Below are positions 1 to 8,230 of a DNA stretch of 64,000 nucleotides, one piece after another. Position numbers and translations under genes: made by a program. The stretch comes from Rhizobium sp. BK399. Its GTDB lineage: Bacteria > Pseudomonadota > Alphaproteobacteria > Rhizobiales > Rhizobiaceae. Where the stretch lies: assembly GCF_014194695.1 (NCBI RefSeq), contig NZ_JACIAH010000014.1:1-64000 (forward strand). The letters are read 5' to 3'. How positions within the stretch are numbered: position 1 is the stretch's first letter; every line of letters begins with the position of its first letter. The notes below the pieces were generated by a model. It was not told where the DNA came from, did no database searches, and saw nothing but the letters and a program-made list of their open reading frames with translations.

Positions 1-104
1 CAGGGCTGGATCCAGGGTCGCACGCCCTGTTCGAGCTCGGCGATGATCTTGTCGGTGATGCGGCTGTATAGATCGGATCGTTGGTGAATGGGCTGTCTGC
101 TCAT
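1..104 (-). CDS. ArdC-like antirestriction protein, N-terminal fragment
   Basis: Only the first 34 codons lie in the window; the gene continues beyond the left edge. The start codon (104-102) has a good Shine-Dalgarno sequence (GGAGGTT, about 5 bases upstream). The peptide begins MSRQPIHQRSDLYSRIT and continues with IIAELEQGVRPWIQP, the characteristic opening of the ArdC/DUF1738 N-terminal ssDNA-binding domain (DLY-x-RIT-x-x-II-x-x-LE-x-G-x-x-PW). ArdC proteins are plasmid or conjugative-element proteins that protect incoming DNA from restriction; that role is inferred from family. Its presence suggests that the DNA left of the window is plasmid or mobile-element borne. The C-terminal metallopeptidase-like part cannot be checked here. 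Confidence 0.75.
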   Translation of the reverse strand, partial: MSRQPIHQRSDLYSRITDKIIAELEQGVRPWIQP

Positions 105-662
105 GTTGGAACCTCCGTTTGAAGTCGCGACCATCGCGACCTGCTACGGCGGTCCGACAGCCGGACCCGCAAGCGCTGATCCGCACCCGAAGGGCCGAAA
201 CGAAGGTGGAGGACGGCAAAGCTGTTGCGGGACTGCGCGGGGCCTGGCAGGACCAACAGCCGGGGCAGGACGCGAGGCGCGGCCATGACCGGAGGAGAGG
301 TACAGGAAGGGCCTCACGAAGGCCGACCCTCAGGAACGGCAGACTGACAGCAGCGCATTCGAGAGGACGGCGGGAGCATCGCTATCGCCGGACCGTAATC
401 CGAAGACGAGGGATTTGCCTGCGGCTGCCAGAGCGGAAGGACGATGCATGCCTGCATTCAGCCCTGATTGCCAGGAGGCGACAGGTTTGGCACGCTCAAG
501 CTTTGGGTCTCACCAGATGAACTGCTGTTGACCGGTCACTGAAGACAGTGCGCAAGTCTATCTAATGACTGGAACAAACGATTTTTGACAGCGTAATGCC
601 TATCGAGGCACCGCCTCCTCACGTCGAAAATCTGCAAGAATCGTCAAGGATAGGATTCCGCC
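105..662. other. Gene-poor stretch upstream of ardC-like gene
   Basis: No convincing coding sequence. The one long forward frame (119-520) is arginine-rich low-complexity and overlaps the promoter/leader region of the divergent ArdC-like gene; it has no Shine-Dalgarno or recognisable domain. The only signal seen is a near-consensus stress promoter at 571-595. Confidence 0.5.
571..595 (+). promoter_or_regulatory. Possible EcfG-type (general stress) promoter
   Basis: GGAAC (571-575), 16-base spacer, CGTA (592-595). The rhizobial general-stress consensus is GGAAC-N16/17-CGTT, so the last base is off. It would drive the small gene starting at 663. Confidence 0.35.
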
Positions 663-932
663 GTGCCTTTGACTGCCAGAGTTTCAGACGTTGCTTCAAA
701 CGAAGATCACGTCGTCACCGCCAAGGAGGCCCTTGAAGGGTTGTATTTGTCCCTGGAACTAGAGACTGAAGCGCGCCTGGTTGCCGCAGCGGTGCGCGCC
801 GGGTGGTCTGCCGAAGAAGCTATCGACGCGATTGATCGCCTTCGCGCCGAAGATATCAGACATTGGTCTCGCTCACTCCTCTCCAGTTGGGTGACTCGGC
901 ACATCGCGAGGGGGTTTTGTTCGGCGCGCTGA
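663..932 (+). CDS. Small hypothetical protein (89 aa)
   Basis: No family recognised. GTG start with AAGGA about 10 bases upstream. The first 67 residues form an acidic, helix-prone sequence (TAKEALEGLYLSLELE, AAVRAGWSAEEAIDAIDRLR) that looks like a genuine soluble helical domain; the tail after residue 70 (SWVTRHIARGFCSAR) is less protein-like and may reflect a late frameshift or erosion. A possible stress-type promoter lies 68 bases upstream. It stands alone between accessory-looking intergenic stretches. Function unknown. Confidence 0.5.
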   Translation: MPLTARVSDVASNEDHVVTAKEALEGLYLSLELETEARLVAAAVRAGWSAEEAIDAIDRLRAEDIRHWSRSLLSSWVTRHIARGFCSAR

Positions 933-1176
933 TGGTTCAATTCTGCGGCCACGGGATCGGACGTGATCGTCGTGGCAGAAGCCGTAGTGTACAACCCTAA
1001 CGCTTCGACGCTGATCGCGCTGCTAGTCGCGAAACACTGACAATCGCCGAAAACAGCCCGTGATCTATCGAACAGTTCAAATATAGCGGTGAACAAGGAA
1101 CCGAGGGGCTGGCAAGAATCGCCAACTCATCAGTACAACTGAAGTCAGATTGGAGACGGACCTAAGTCCTAGGGCG

Positions 1177-1201
1177 GGAACGCTCCATGAGAACGCACGT
1201 T
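1177..1201 (+). promoter_or_regulatory. EcfG-type general stress promoter (exact consensus)
   Basis: GGAAC (1177-1181), exactly 16 bases, CGTT (1198-1201), a perfect match to the alphaproteobacterial EcfG/sigma-EcfG promoter consensus. It lies 29 bases upstream of the small membrane protein gene at 1230, in the right orientation. Confidence 0.65.
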
Positions 1202-1229
1202 GAGTTTCCGTAGCAACGGAAAGAGCGAC

Positions 1230-1412
1230 ATGAGTGACAAAAATCAAGCCTTCCCTTCGCCGGCTATTTTGAATGCGTCGGTACTTGCTCTTGTCGCAGT
1301 ACTTGCAGTGATGCTCTACGTCTTTGGGGTTGTCATGTCGGGCGACACCACGCAGTTGACCGGGAGTGTCCGCGGCGCAGATATCATTGACACGAGAGAC
1401 GTACCGAAGTGA
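1230..1412 (+). CDS. Small single-span membrane protein (60 aa), probably stress-induced
   Basis: The ATG at 1230 is preceded by GGAAAGAG; an in-frame TTG at 1200 falls inside the promoter and is unlikely. The protein has a short polar N-terminus (MSDKNQAFPSPAIL), one hydrophobic helix (about residues 14-37, ASVLALVAVLAVMLYVFGVV) and a polar tail ending TRDVPK. This resembles the many tiny single-TM proteins in rhizobial stress regulons, but no named family was recognised. The perfect EcfG-type promoter 29 bases upstream is the main evidence that it is a real, regulated gene. Confidence 0.6.
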   Translation: MSDKNQAFPSPAILNASVLALVAVLAVMLYVFGVVMSGDTTQLTGSVRGADIIDTRDVPK

Positions 1413-1866
1413 CTTTGACCAAGGCTGCGGGGCCGCCCTTCTGACGTGTGGCGGAGTCTTGAGAATGATGGTCTTGATGCAGAGGCGGTGCTCTCGGTGA
1501 CCATAGGCTCTTGCATGCCTGAGGTTGGGCTCGTGCAATCTTGAGGCTCGGCGAAGCCGCGAAGCTGGGTCCCAGTCGCGCTGCGATAGTGCCACCACCG
1601 ATCGAGATTGGTCGTTTGACTTCTTCAGCCGAGGCAAAGGCGTCTTTGTCTGAACTCAATTCGAGTCAGTTACGTCGTAAATGCGGTCGGGACCTTGACG
1701 ACAGAACCAAACCGCCAGGCTCCTGACGACAGGGCCGATGCTAAACGCAATTGTCGGTGATGGATTGCCCTTCGATCCAGCTCGGCATTGGCGTTCGGCC
1801 TCCCCCGGGCTTGGCCTCTCGGTAAAGAAGATAGCCGAGGGCAGGTTGGATCGTTCGATGGCGTCG
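1413..1866. other. No gene recognised
   Basis: About 450 bases without a credible gene. Short open frames exist in both directions but lack ribosome-binding sites, family motifs or consistent third-position bias. It separates the small stress gene from the convergent ClpP-fold gene. Confidence 0.4.
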
Positions 1867-2430
1867 TCAGTTTCTCACGCGTGTCGCGAGCATCAGTCGT
1901 AGGTCGCCGGTGATATCGGACAACCTCGTCGATGACGTCGAAACGATCTTGTATACGATCGATGGGGGGACGCCATCCTCAGCCAACATCTGCGCCGCTT
2001 CCAAAGATGCTTGCAGGTCATCCCTCCCGTGCAGATCATAGACCCGATGGACGGCAACGGCGGCAGTTTCGTCGAGGTAGAGATTTCCAGTCGCTGCCAG
2101 CCCAGCTGCTATGAAGCCGCAGGCACTTAGACAATCGCCCTTGATTAAGATCGGCTGCTGCGTGTTGGCGAACAAGTCCATTAAATAGAAGCTTTCCAGT
2201 ACTTCACCCCCCGGACTGTTCATGATCACGAAACCGCGCAGCACTTCGTGTCGCTTCCGCAGATCAGCAATTACCTTGCGAATGCGCTTAACATCACCTG
2301 GCTTGATATCCCCTTCGAGGTGAATAACCCGACGCCGATCGCCGCGCTCACCGCGCAGTTCGATGGACATGGCGCTGGCGTTTGCCGAAATGCACGCGGC
2401 AACTAGAACTGACGCAATCGCGGTTTTCAT
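1867..2430 (-). CDS. Periplasmic ClpP/crotonase-fold protein (187 aa)
   Basis: The ATG at 2430 has GGGGAG about 7 bases upstream and opens a classic Sec signal peptide (MKTAIASVLVAACISANASA). An in-frame GTG 15 bases upstream would spoil it. The mature part has a ClpP-like/crotonase-like fold signature: a first strand (RVIHLEGDIKPGDVKRI), an oxyanion-type segment (VIMNSPGGEVLES) and CLSACGFIAAG, with Ser at the place of the ClpP nucleophile. A conserved His follows in AVHRVYD, consistent with a Ser-His dyad. Such stand-alone secreted ClpP-fold proteins are common in Rhizobiales, with unknown substrates. It is monocistronic with no obvious partner. Confidence 0.75.
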   Translation of the reverse strand: MKTAIASVLVAACISANASAMSIELRGERGDRRRVIHLEGDIKPGDVKRIRKVIADLRKRHEVLRGFVIMNSPGGEVLESFYLMDLFANTQQPILIKGDCLSACGFIAAGLAATGNLYLDETAAVAVHRVYDLHGRDDLQASLEAAQMLAEDGVPPSIVYKIVSTSSTRLSDITGDLRLMLATRVRN

Positions 2431-3197
2431 GTCTGGTCTCCCCACTAGGAGCTTTCGAGGTTGCCGCTACCCTTGGTTTTTTGGAGCATCGATCGCCCCT
2501 TCTTCCGGCGCGATCCTTGTCCACCCGCTCGATCGCGGTCCTTTCCGGCGACGTCGAAAACGACGTCAGCAATTCGTCCATGATATTGAGCGTTTGAACC
2601 TGTAGAGTCACCCAAGACGGCAGCGACCTTCAGCAGCGGGTCAATCGCCTGCTTCAGTGATGCGAGCCGCTTCGACTTTCAGATCCCGGATCTTTCTCGT
2701 CAAGACAGCCAATCGGCTATGGCTGCCAGCTCGGGATTTCGTCGCTTATAGCCGTTTGCCCAGTGGTTTCGGTGGCTTAGGTGTAGTTGGCTCTTACAGG
2801 AGGTCGGCGACCGTCCGGCCCGTCGCCAGAGCAGTGCGTTTTTCACAGTTGCCGCGGCACGTTGGCGCCTTCCTTCGTTGCCGCAACGGCGCTCTCTAGG
2901 CAAGGCTGTTTGCAGGGCTCATTGGTGACGGTCAGATGGATTTGGGGATTTGTTTCCCGATTGTTCAGCACTCGAAACCCGTGGGGACGCCCAGGCTAGT
3001 CTCGAAAGCAGGATCTTAAAAAACGATGTTATTTGCCGACCTGCGTGAAAGTCGTCCGATTTATGCATCTGCCTTCGCTTGGTCGCAGCGTGTAGATAGA
3101 AGCGGCCTGCGTACCCGTGCGAGAGCGAATTCTATCGGCCGCGTAGGACTTTTGAAAAAACTGATGGAGTTTACGAGAAGCCTGAGCCCGCTGCCTA
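2431..3197. other. Long intergenic stretch without a recognised gene
   Basis: About 770 bases. Several 60-100-codon frames overlap on both strands, all arginine/serine-rich without family motifs. A minus-strand stretch near 2640-2700 (LTRKIRDLKVEAARIT) looks weakly protein-like but is interrupted by stops, so this may be decayed coding DNA. Nothing can be named. Confidence 0.4.
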
Positions 3198-4262
3198 TTA
3201 CTTGGGCTTGTCCGCGAAATGCTCGATCGCATAGTCTGCGATCTGTTGGTTCGATTTCCTTGCGTCATCGAGCAGGGAGGGGAATAACTGCCACTGATGA
3301 ACCATGCCTGGCCAGATCTCCGTCCTGACGTCCACGCCGGCCGTCTTCGCTCTGTCAGCTAGACGCAGGGTATCGTCCAGAAGGGCGTCACCAGATCCAA
3401 CCTGCAATAAAAGTGGGGGAAATCCCGTCATGTCCGCATAAAGCGGCGATATAAGGGGATCGCTGGGTGAGCGGGTGCCGAGATAGGCGTTACGGATCAA
3501 TGTAAGTTGATCTTTGCCGATGAGTGGATCAGTATTGTTTGCTGCCAAGGACGCAGCTGTGGCCACGAGATCGGTGATCGGGCTCATCGCAACCACTGCA
3601 GCGGGTAGCTGTCCGCTCACCCGCATTTGCCGCAGCGTGGCTTCGATCGCAAGATTTCCGCCTGCGGAATCGCCGACGATGACGATGTTGCCGCTCTCAT
3701 AGCCGGAATCGAGAAGCCATCTGTAAGCACTAAGTGCGTCGTCGATCTGGGCGGGATAAGGGCTATCGGGCGCGAGGCGATAGTCGACCAGAAGAACGTC
3801 CGCTGAAGCCGCCTTCGCGAGCGACCCAGCGATCGCACGGTGTGTGCGCAATGAACCGCTATAGAAGCCGCCACCGTGAAGATAGAGGATGGCGCGCCGC
3901 CCGAGCGGATGATGCAGCCTTGCTGGCCAGATAAGCTGTGCATCGACACCGCCGACATCTACCGATCTGATTTGCACTCGTGTTGGCTCGGGGGTGGATT
4001 CCATGAGATCTTCGAAGGCCCGACGGCGGTCGCGAAGACTGTCGGCGTCAGCGTAGTATTTCTTGATGGTGTCGACGAGCTTGCGGACCTGTTCCTTGGA
4101 TCCCTCAGTCTGTGGAGTTGGACCCGCGGCCATCGCTGCGCTTGATGAGATCCCGACGATCAGACATGCGGCTAGCCACGTCATCAAGGTAATTTTTGAA
4201 ATCGGTGCCAAGCGCCTCGAGGCGTCTTTGTCCTGCGAACCCCCGGCCAATTGCAGCACCAT
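3198..4262 (-). CDS. Secreted alpha/beta hydrolase (HSL-type esterase/lipase, 354 aa)
   Basis: An HSL/GDXG-type esterase. The oxyanion motif LYLHGGGFY is at about residues 127-135, the nucleophile elbow GDSAGGN around Ser199, the acid in GSGDALLDD, and the base His in GMVHQW, giving a complete Ser-Asp-His triad. The N-terminus has a hydrophobic export segment (MTWLAACLIVGISSSAAMA). The ATG at 4262 has AGGGAG 5 bases upstream; a more distal TTG at 4325 has no ribosome-binding site. A later ATG at 4184 would shorten the leader to a more typical signal peptide. It follows the EEP gene on the same strand after 133 bases and is probably a separate unit. The substrate is unknown; small acyl esters are likely from the family. 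Confidence 0.85.
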   Translation of the reverse strand: MVLQLAGGSQDKDASRRLAPISKITLMTWLAACLIVGISSSAAMAAGPTPQTEGSKEQVRKLVDTIKKYYADADSLRDRRRAFEDLMESTPEPTRVQIRSVDVGGVDAQLIWPARLHHPLGRRAILYLHGGGFYSGSLRTHRAIAGSLAKAASADVLLVDYRLAPDSPYPAQIDDALSAYRWLLDSGYESGNIVIVGDSAGGNLAIEATLRQMRVSGQLPAAVVAMSPITDLVATAASLAANNTDPLIGKDQLTLIRNAYLGTRSPSDPLISPLYADMTGFPPLLLQVGSGDALLDDTLRLADRAKTAGVDVRTEIWPGMVHQWQLFPSLLDDARKSNQQIADYAIEHFADKPK

Positions 4263-4394
4263 CCAGCTCCCTATCAAAGCTATCTCGAGATGGGCAGAGC
4301 CTGCCACGGCATCAGGCAGTGTCAAGTCATCGCAGAGGTAAAGGGGATGGCTCGTTCCGGCACGACAAGTTTGCGAACGGGCTCAGGAAGGTGC

Positions 4395-5225
4395 TCAACC
4401 TTTCGCGGTGAGCTCCTCAACACGTTTGAGATTGACCACGGCCTTGATGGGCAGATGATCTGAAGCGACCCGAGCAAGCGGCGTATCATGCGCCTCGACG
4501 GCTGTCACAACACCCCTTCGGTTTGCCATGATCCGATCAAGTGCCAGGACCGGAAGTCGCGCGGGAAAGCTCGGCACGGCCGTCGGCTGTGGTCCGAAGG
4601 CCGACTGAAATGTGTGCAGCGACGATCGGTCGCCAAGCCGCCATTCGTTGAGATCGCCGAGCAGGATGGTTGGGACCTCTCTTTTGTCGGCCATCAGCTG
4701 GACAAGCGTCTTGGCCTGCTGGGCCCGCGAGTGGCGTAGCAGGCCGAAATGCGCCGCGATGATCCGCAAGGCTCCGCCGTTTTCCAGATCGAGTTCGGCA
4801 ACAAGGGCACCGCGCGGCTCCAGCCCCGGCAGGTTGATCTGGTGGACATCCCGCACCAATCCCCTCTTGAAGAGAACGACGTTGCCATGCCAGCCGTGAG
4901 CCTTGGCCATACCGCTGATGGGGACCGGTATCAGTCCTGTTTCCCGCTCAAGCCGGCCAAGATCCAGGATACCTGTCCTCTCACCAAACCGGGTATCTGC
5001 TTCTTGCAACGCGATGACGTCGGCATCGATTTCGTGGATCACGCGGCTGGTGCGCTCGGGGTCGAAACGACGGTCGTTTCCGATGCACTTGTGGACGTTG
5101 TAGGAGGCAATCAGCGTGCCATCGGACCGGGGTTTCTGCTCCAGATGCGCTGCATCGAGCCGCTTTTTTCGATTGCGGATCGAGGCAAGAATATTGGCGG
5201 GCAGACTGTCGTTTCTGGCATGCAT
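4395..5225 (-). CDS. Endonuclease/exonuclease/phosphatase (EEP) family protein (276 aa)
   Basis: All EEP-superfamily signatures are present in order: ASYNVHKCIG (metal and catalytic Asn), DVIALQEAD (metal Glu), GWHGNVVL, the central HFG region, GDLNEWR (Asp/Asn catalytic pair) and the C-terminal ASDHLPIKAV (Asp-His pair). The superfamily covers phosphodiesterases acting on DNA, sphingomyelin or inositol phosphates. With no signal peptide it is probably cytoplasmic. It lies 93 bases downstream of cardiolipin synthase on the same strand, an association common in rhizobia, so a phospholipid-headgroup or lipid-linked phosphodiesterase role is plausible but inferred. The start is uncertain because no clear Shine-Dalgarno precedes ATG 5225. 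Confidence 0.85.
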   Translation of the reverse strand: MHARNDSLPANILASIRNRKKRLDAAHLEQKPRSDGTLIASYNVHKCIGNDRRFDPERTSRVIHEIDADVIALQEADTRFGERTGILDLGRLERETGLIPVPISGMAKAHGWHGNVVLFKRGLVRDVHQINLPGLEPRGALVAELDLENGGALRIIAAHFGLLRHSRAQQAKTLVQLMADKREVPTILLGDLNEWRLGDRSSLHTFQSAFGPQPTAVPSFPARLPVLALDRIMANRRGVVTAVEAHDTPLARVASDHLPIKAVVNLKRVEELTAKG

Positions 5226-5318
5226 CGGAGTTTCGCATGGGCTCCGTTGATCGAAGGACTCTGTCGGGATTATAGGCCCGGCACCTCAAGTTGCCACCGT
5301 TTTCACCCCAGAAATTTG

Positions 5319-6782
5319 CTACAAATATGGCGAGCCCAGCCAAAGCACCTTCTCGAGCAGCCGGACCAGGAAAGGGCGTGATCGCAGTCCCTCCAGCGTC
5401 ACTGGAGACGCCGATTTGATGGCCTCATCGATGTGCTCATCGATCTCGTTGGCAAAGCCTTCGTTCAGCACCTCGAGGTCGATCTCGAAATTCAATCGCA
5501 GCGATCTCGGGTCGAGGTTCGAGGATCCGACATAGGACCAGACCCCGTCGATCGACAGAAGCTTGGAGTGGCTGAATGCTCCGCTCGAGCGCCAGATCCG
5601 GCAATAGCTGCTGAGGATCTGGTCGAACTGTGCCGTCATTGCCCGGTCGACAAGGACGAGGTTGTTGACCGAGGGAACCACGATGTCGACCTCCACGCCG
5701 CGCCGCGCCGCAGTCGCCAGCGCGCTGATCAGTTCCCGGTCTGGCAGGAAGTAGGGAGACATGATGCGGATCGATTTTCGGGCGATCGAGAAGGCGCCCA
5801 TCAGCATCTTGTGGTTCGTCTCGACGCTTCTGTCAGGACCCGATGCCACCACCCGCATGAAGACCGGGTCGCCCGGGTTTCTCTCAGGCATTGCGGTGCG
5901 CCACGCTTGCCCCTCAAGGATTTCGCCCGTCGTGAAGCGCCAGTCTTCGGCTGCGACGTTGAAGAGATCGGCGACAACAGGTCCGGTTACGCTGAAATGG
6001 GTGTCGCGGGCGAAATCGTCCCCCGCCATTTCGCGGGTGAACCCGGCCCGTATGTTCATGCCCCCTGTCAAGGCGATACGCCCATCGACGATCAGGATCT
6101 TGCGGTGAGTGCGCAGGTTCGCATAGGGCAGGCGCAAGCCCATGATCACGTTGCCATTGAATACCGAGACGGTCACGCCGCCATCGGCAAGGTAGCCGAG
6201 GATGCTTGGCACGGAATAGCGGGCGCCTACGGCATCGATCAGGACGCGGACCTCCACGCCGCGCCTGACGGCGGCGATGAGCGCGTCGGCAATCCTCAAT
6301 CCGATCGGGTCGCGATCAAAAATATAGGTCTCCAGAAGAATGCTTCGCTCCGCAGCCTCCATCGCGGTTTTCATGGCTGCATAGCAATCGTCGCCCGTCT
6401 CGAGCATGTCGATCGTGTTGCCAGTCGCGAGTGGAATACGGGCAACCCTGTCGCCGAGCGTCTGCAGGGCAGCAAAACGACGCCCGAAGCCGCTGATGAC
6501 GATCTCGGTATCGGCGTCGAAGCTCTCCAGTTCGTCGAGGTCCGCTTCCGGGATGAGCGCATCACGCCGGAGGCTGAGCGACGCCCGTCGGATCCGGTTA
6601 ATGCCGGCGATGGCGTAGAGAACAGCGCCAACGATTGGCGAAAGGATGATGACGCCGACCCAGCCGATTGCGGCCCTGACCTCTTCCTTGGTCATTGCGG
6701 CATGGATCGCTGCCGCTGCACCCATGGCCAGCGAAACAATGAATAGAATATGAGGCCAGTAGGTCGATATGAGATAAAACAT
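5319..6782 (-). CDS. cls: Cardiolipin synthase (PLD family, 487 aa)
   Basis: Two phospholipase-D HKD motifs are present: HRKILIVD (His226) and HSKLLSID (His405), each followed by a Gly/Ser-rich N-containing segment (GGMNIR, GSSNLDPRS). Two N-terminal transmembrane helices (about residues 2-28 and 38-60) precede the catalytic domain, the standard ClsA-like arrangement and length. The enzyme condenses phosphatidylglycerol molecules to cardiolipin at the inner membrane. It is the first gene of a probable two-gene unit with the EEP protein downstream. The start is ATG 6782. No EcfG-type promoter was found on its strand, although stress promoters flank it on the other side. Confidence 0.92.
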   Translation of the reverse strand: MFYLISTYWPHILFIVSLAMGAAAAIHAAMTKEEVRAAIGWVGVIILSPIVGAVLYAIAGINRIRRASLSLRRDALIPEADLDELESFDADTEIVISGFGRRFAALQTLGDRVARIPLATGNTIDMLETGDDCYAAMKTAMEAAERSILLETYIFDRDPIGLRIADALIAAVRRGVEVRVLIDAVGARYSVPSILGYLADGGVTVSVFNGNVIMGLRLPYANLRTHRKILIVDGRIALTGGMNIRAGFTREMAGDDFARDTHFSVTGPVVADLFNVAAEDWRFTTGEILEGQAWRTAMPERNPGDPVFMRVVASGPDRSVETNHKMLMGAFSIARKSIRIMSPYFLPDRELISALATAARRGVEVDIVVPSVNNLVLVDRAMTAQFDQILSSYCRIWRSSGAFSHSKLLSIDGVWSYVGSSNLDPRSLRLNFEIDLEVLNEGFANEIDEHIDEAIKSASPVTLEGLRSRPFLVRLLEKVLWLGSPYL

Positions 6783-6969
6783 TGAGCTGAACTATAACGC
6801 TTAAGCGGCAACGTTCAATCCGGCGCCAATGGGGAGATTTACGGCTCGGGCCGGCGACCAAATGTTGGTGGATCCGGTTACAGCATGGTCAAATAGCCGG
6901 CCTGATGCTGCAATGCGCAATTTCTTTTTGCAGTGTGTCAAAAAAAGCTTGAAACATTCGTCGTGGTCT

Positions 6970-6995
6970 GGAACTTTGAATATTAGGATCTAGTT
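6970..6995 (+). promoter_or_regulatory. EcfG-type general stress promoter
   Basis: GGAAC (6970-6974), 17-base spacer, AGTT (6992-6995), ending 34 bases upstream of the DUF2934 gene. It fits GGAAC-N16/17-(C/A)GTT. Confidence 0.5.
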
Positions 6996-7029
6996 ACGCA
7001 ACGGGCTTTACCCTGACTGGAGATCGGCG

Positions 7030-7293
7030 ATGACGGAAACTCGGGACGAGTGGATCAGAAAGCGCGCCTATGCGCTTTGGGAAGAGGAAGGGCACCCCGC
7101 GGGGCGAGAAGTCGCTCATTGGGAACAGGCCCGGTCAGAGCGGCTTTCGCTCGAAGGATCGGCGGCTTCGGTCGACGGCAAGGAGGTCAAGACGCGCAAG
7201 CGCACGGTCTCCCCCCCGAAAACGGCTCCAGCCACCCGCAGTGTCACAAAGCCCGCGACAACGAAAAAGGCTGCCAACGGTAAATCGGCCTAA
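7030..7293 (+). CDS. DUF2934 family protein (87 aa)
   Basis: The N-terminal 35 residues carry the DUF2934 signature IRKRAYALWEEEGHPAGRE-x-x-HWEQA; the remainder is a basic, Thr/Pro/Lys-rich disordered tail ending KKAANGKSA. GGAG sits 7 bases before the ATG. DUF2934 proteins are short proteins of unknown function, frequent in rhizobia and often in stress-induced sets; the basic tail suggests nucleic-acid association, which is inference. An EcfG-type promoter lies immediately upstream, matching the other stress-type genes that follow. Confidence 0.85.
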   Translation: MTETRDEWIRKRAYALWEEEGHPAGREVAHWEQARSERLSLEGSAASVDGKEVKTRKRTVSPPKTAPATRSVTKPATTKKAANGKSA

Positions 7294-7470
7294 CCCTTTG
7301 ACTTCAGATAGAGAAGGCGTCATGCGTGACGCCTTCGTCACATGATTGCATTGCTTCTGCTCTATTGATTTTTCGGGGAGGCGCGCGCAGCGCCTTTTGA
7401 GGGAAAGACCACAGATGAGTGCGTACTGTTCCGACCTCGCAAAAAATCTGCTGAGGCAGCCTTTCGCGAT

Positions 7471-7495
7471 GGAACCAAAATCCAGTTCCGCTGTT
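7471..7495 (+). promoter_or_regulatory. Possible EcfG-type promoter for the tandem small membrane ORFs
   Basis: GGAAC (7471-7475), 16-base spacer, TGTT (7492-7495); one mismatch to CGTT. It ends 26 bases before the ATG at 7521. Confidence 0.4.
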
Positions 7496-7520
7496 CATAG
7501 CGGCAACTGGAGTATTCGCC

Positions 7521-7598
7521 ATGAGCAGAAGCTATTTCGACGTTATCCTCCTTTCCCTCGCCGTAGCGAGTTGCTACCTCCTCGTGGCGCCCATGTGA
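7521..7598 (+). CDS. Membrane mini-protein (25 aa)
   Basis: This open frame codes MSRSYFDVILLSLAVASCYL followed by LVAPM, essentially a single hydrophobic helix with a short charged N-terminus. GGAG stands 8 bases before the ATG and a possible EcfG-type promoter lies just upstream. It is followed after 7 bases by a second small membrane ORF with its own GAGG, suggesting a two-gene transcript. Too short for homology; the support is the ordered promoter, ribosome-binding site and hydrophobic-helix arrangement. Confidence 0.4.
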   Translation: MSRSYFDVILLSLAVASCYLLVAPM

Positions 7599-7605
7599 GG
7601 CCGAG

Positions 7606-7776
7606 ATGACCGCACTCATCGTGGCAACTATCGCCTATCTCGCGTTGGCTCTTGTCCTTGTTTATGCGATCGACAACATGGTCGCGCTGTTTTTTCCCGC
7701 GACGCGTTCCGCTTCATTCGGGCTCATCACCCTCAGCAAGATGATCGCTGTTTCCCGCAAATATTATCGCAAGTAG
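7606..7776 (+). CDS. Small membrane protein (56 aa)
   Basis: It starts at ATG 7606 with GAGG 5 bases upstream, overlapping the stop region of the preceding mini-ORF, which suggests coupled translation. One long hydrophobic helix (TALIVATIAYLALALVLVYA) is followed by an amphipathic stretch and a basic tail (SRKYYRK). No family recognised. Its position between DUF2934 and the basic stress-like protein, all behind EcfG-like promoters, suggests an envelope component of the general stress response. Confidence 0.5.
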   Translation: MTALIVATIAYLALALVLVYAIDNMVALFFPATRSASFGLITLSKMIAVSRKYYRK

Positions 7777-7825
7777 CCTGCTACCCCGGGAAGGGGCGTC
7801 GGTTTGACGACCCCAGCAAATGACT

Positions 7826-7850
7826 GGAACTTTTCGTGTGCCAGCAAGTT
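7826..7850 (+). promoter_or_regulatory. EcfG-type general stress promoter
   Basis: GGAAC (7826-7830), 16-base spacer, AGTT (7847-7850), 29 bases upstream of the ATG at 7880. Confidence 0.5.
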
Positions 7851-7879
7851 GCCTGTTCGTTCAAGACATGGAGGCAATC

Positions 7880-8194
7880 ATGCCACAAGGCGACAAATCC
7901 GCTTACACGGACAAGCAGAAGCGCAAGGCCGAGCATATCGAGGAAGGCTACGAGGACCGCGGCGTCTCCACCAAGGAAGCCGAACGTCGGGCCTGGGCGA
8001 CTGTCAACAAGGAAAGCGGTGGCGGCAACAAATCGGGATCCGGTCGCGGCAAGAAGGATACCCACGAGTCATCCGAGAAGGGTGGACGCAAGGGGGGCGC
8101 CGCCTCCGCATCGCGGTCGGCAGCTGAGCGCTCTGCATCCGCGAAGAAGGCAGCCGCAACGCGCAAGCGTAACGAGCACCATTCGCATCACTGA
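7880..8194 (+). CDS. Basic hydrophilic stress-like protein (104 aa)
   Basis: The ATG at 7880 has TGGAGG 5 bases upstream. The N-terminal 55 residues (DKQKRKAEHIEEGYEDRG, then VSTKEAERRAWATVNKESGG) match the short helical domain annotated in rhizobia as plasmid-stabilisation or ChaB-neighbour-like proteins. The C-terminal half is Gly/Ser/Lys/Ala-rich and disordered, with histone-like AAKK-type repeats and a His-rich end. It is probably a nucleic-acid-binding or protective protein of the general stress response, inferred from composition and the EcfG-type promoter. The plasmid-stabilisation label is historical and not evidence of function. Confidence 0.75.
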   Translation: MPQGDKSAYTDKQKRKAEHIEEGYEDRGVSTKEAERRAWATVNKESGGGNKSGSGRGKKDTHESSEKGGRKGGAASASRSAAERSASAKKAAATRKRNEHHSHH

Positions 8195-8230
8195 TTGATC
8201 CAGACTGGAATGGCTACCGGGAGGGGATCG

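Noticed and set aside
119-520. 133-residue forward frame upstream of the ArdC-like gene
   Set aside because: Arg-rich, no ribosome-binding site or family motif, overlaps the promoter region of the divergent gene.
1077-1637. 186-residue reverse frame
   Set aside because: Overlaps the promoter and small membrane gene at 1177-1412 antisense; Arg/Ser/His-rich without a domain.
5433-6746. 437-residue forward frame
   Set aside because: Antisense shadow of cardiolipin synthase, whose two HKD motifs prove the reverse strand.
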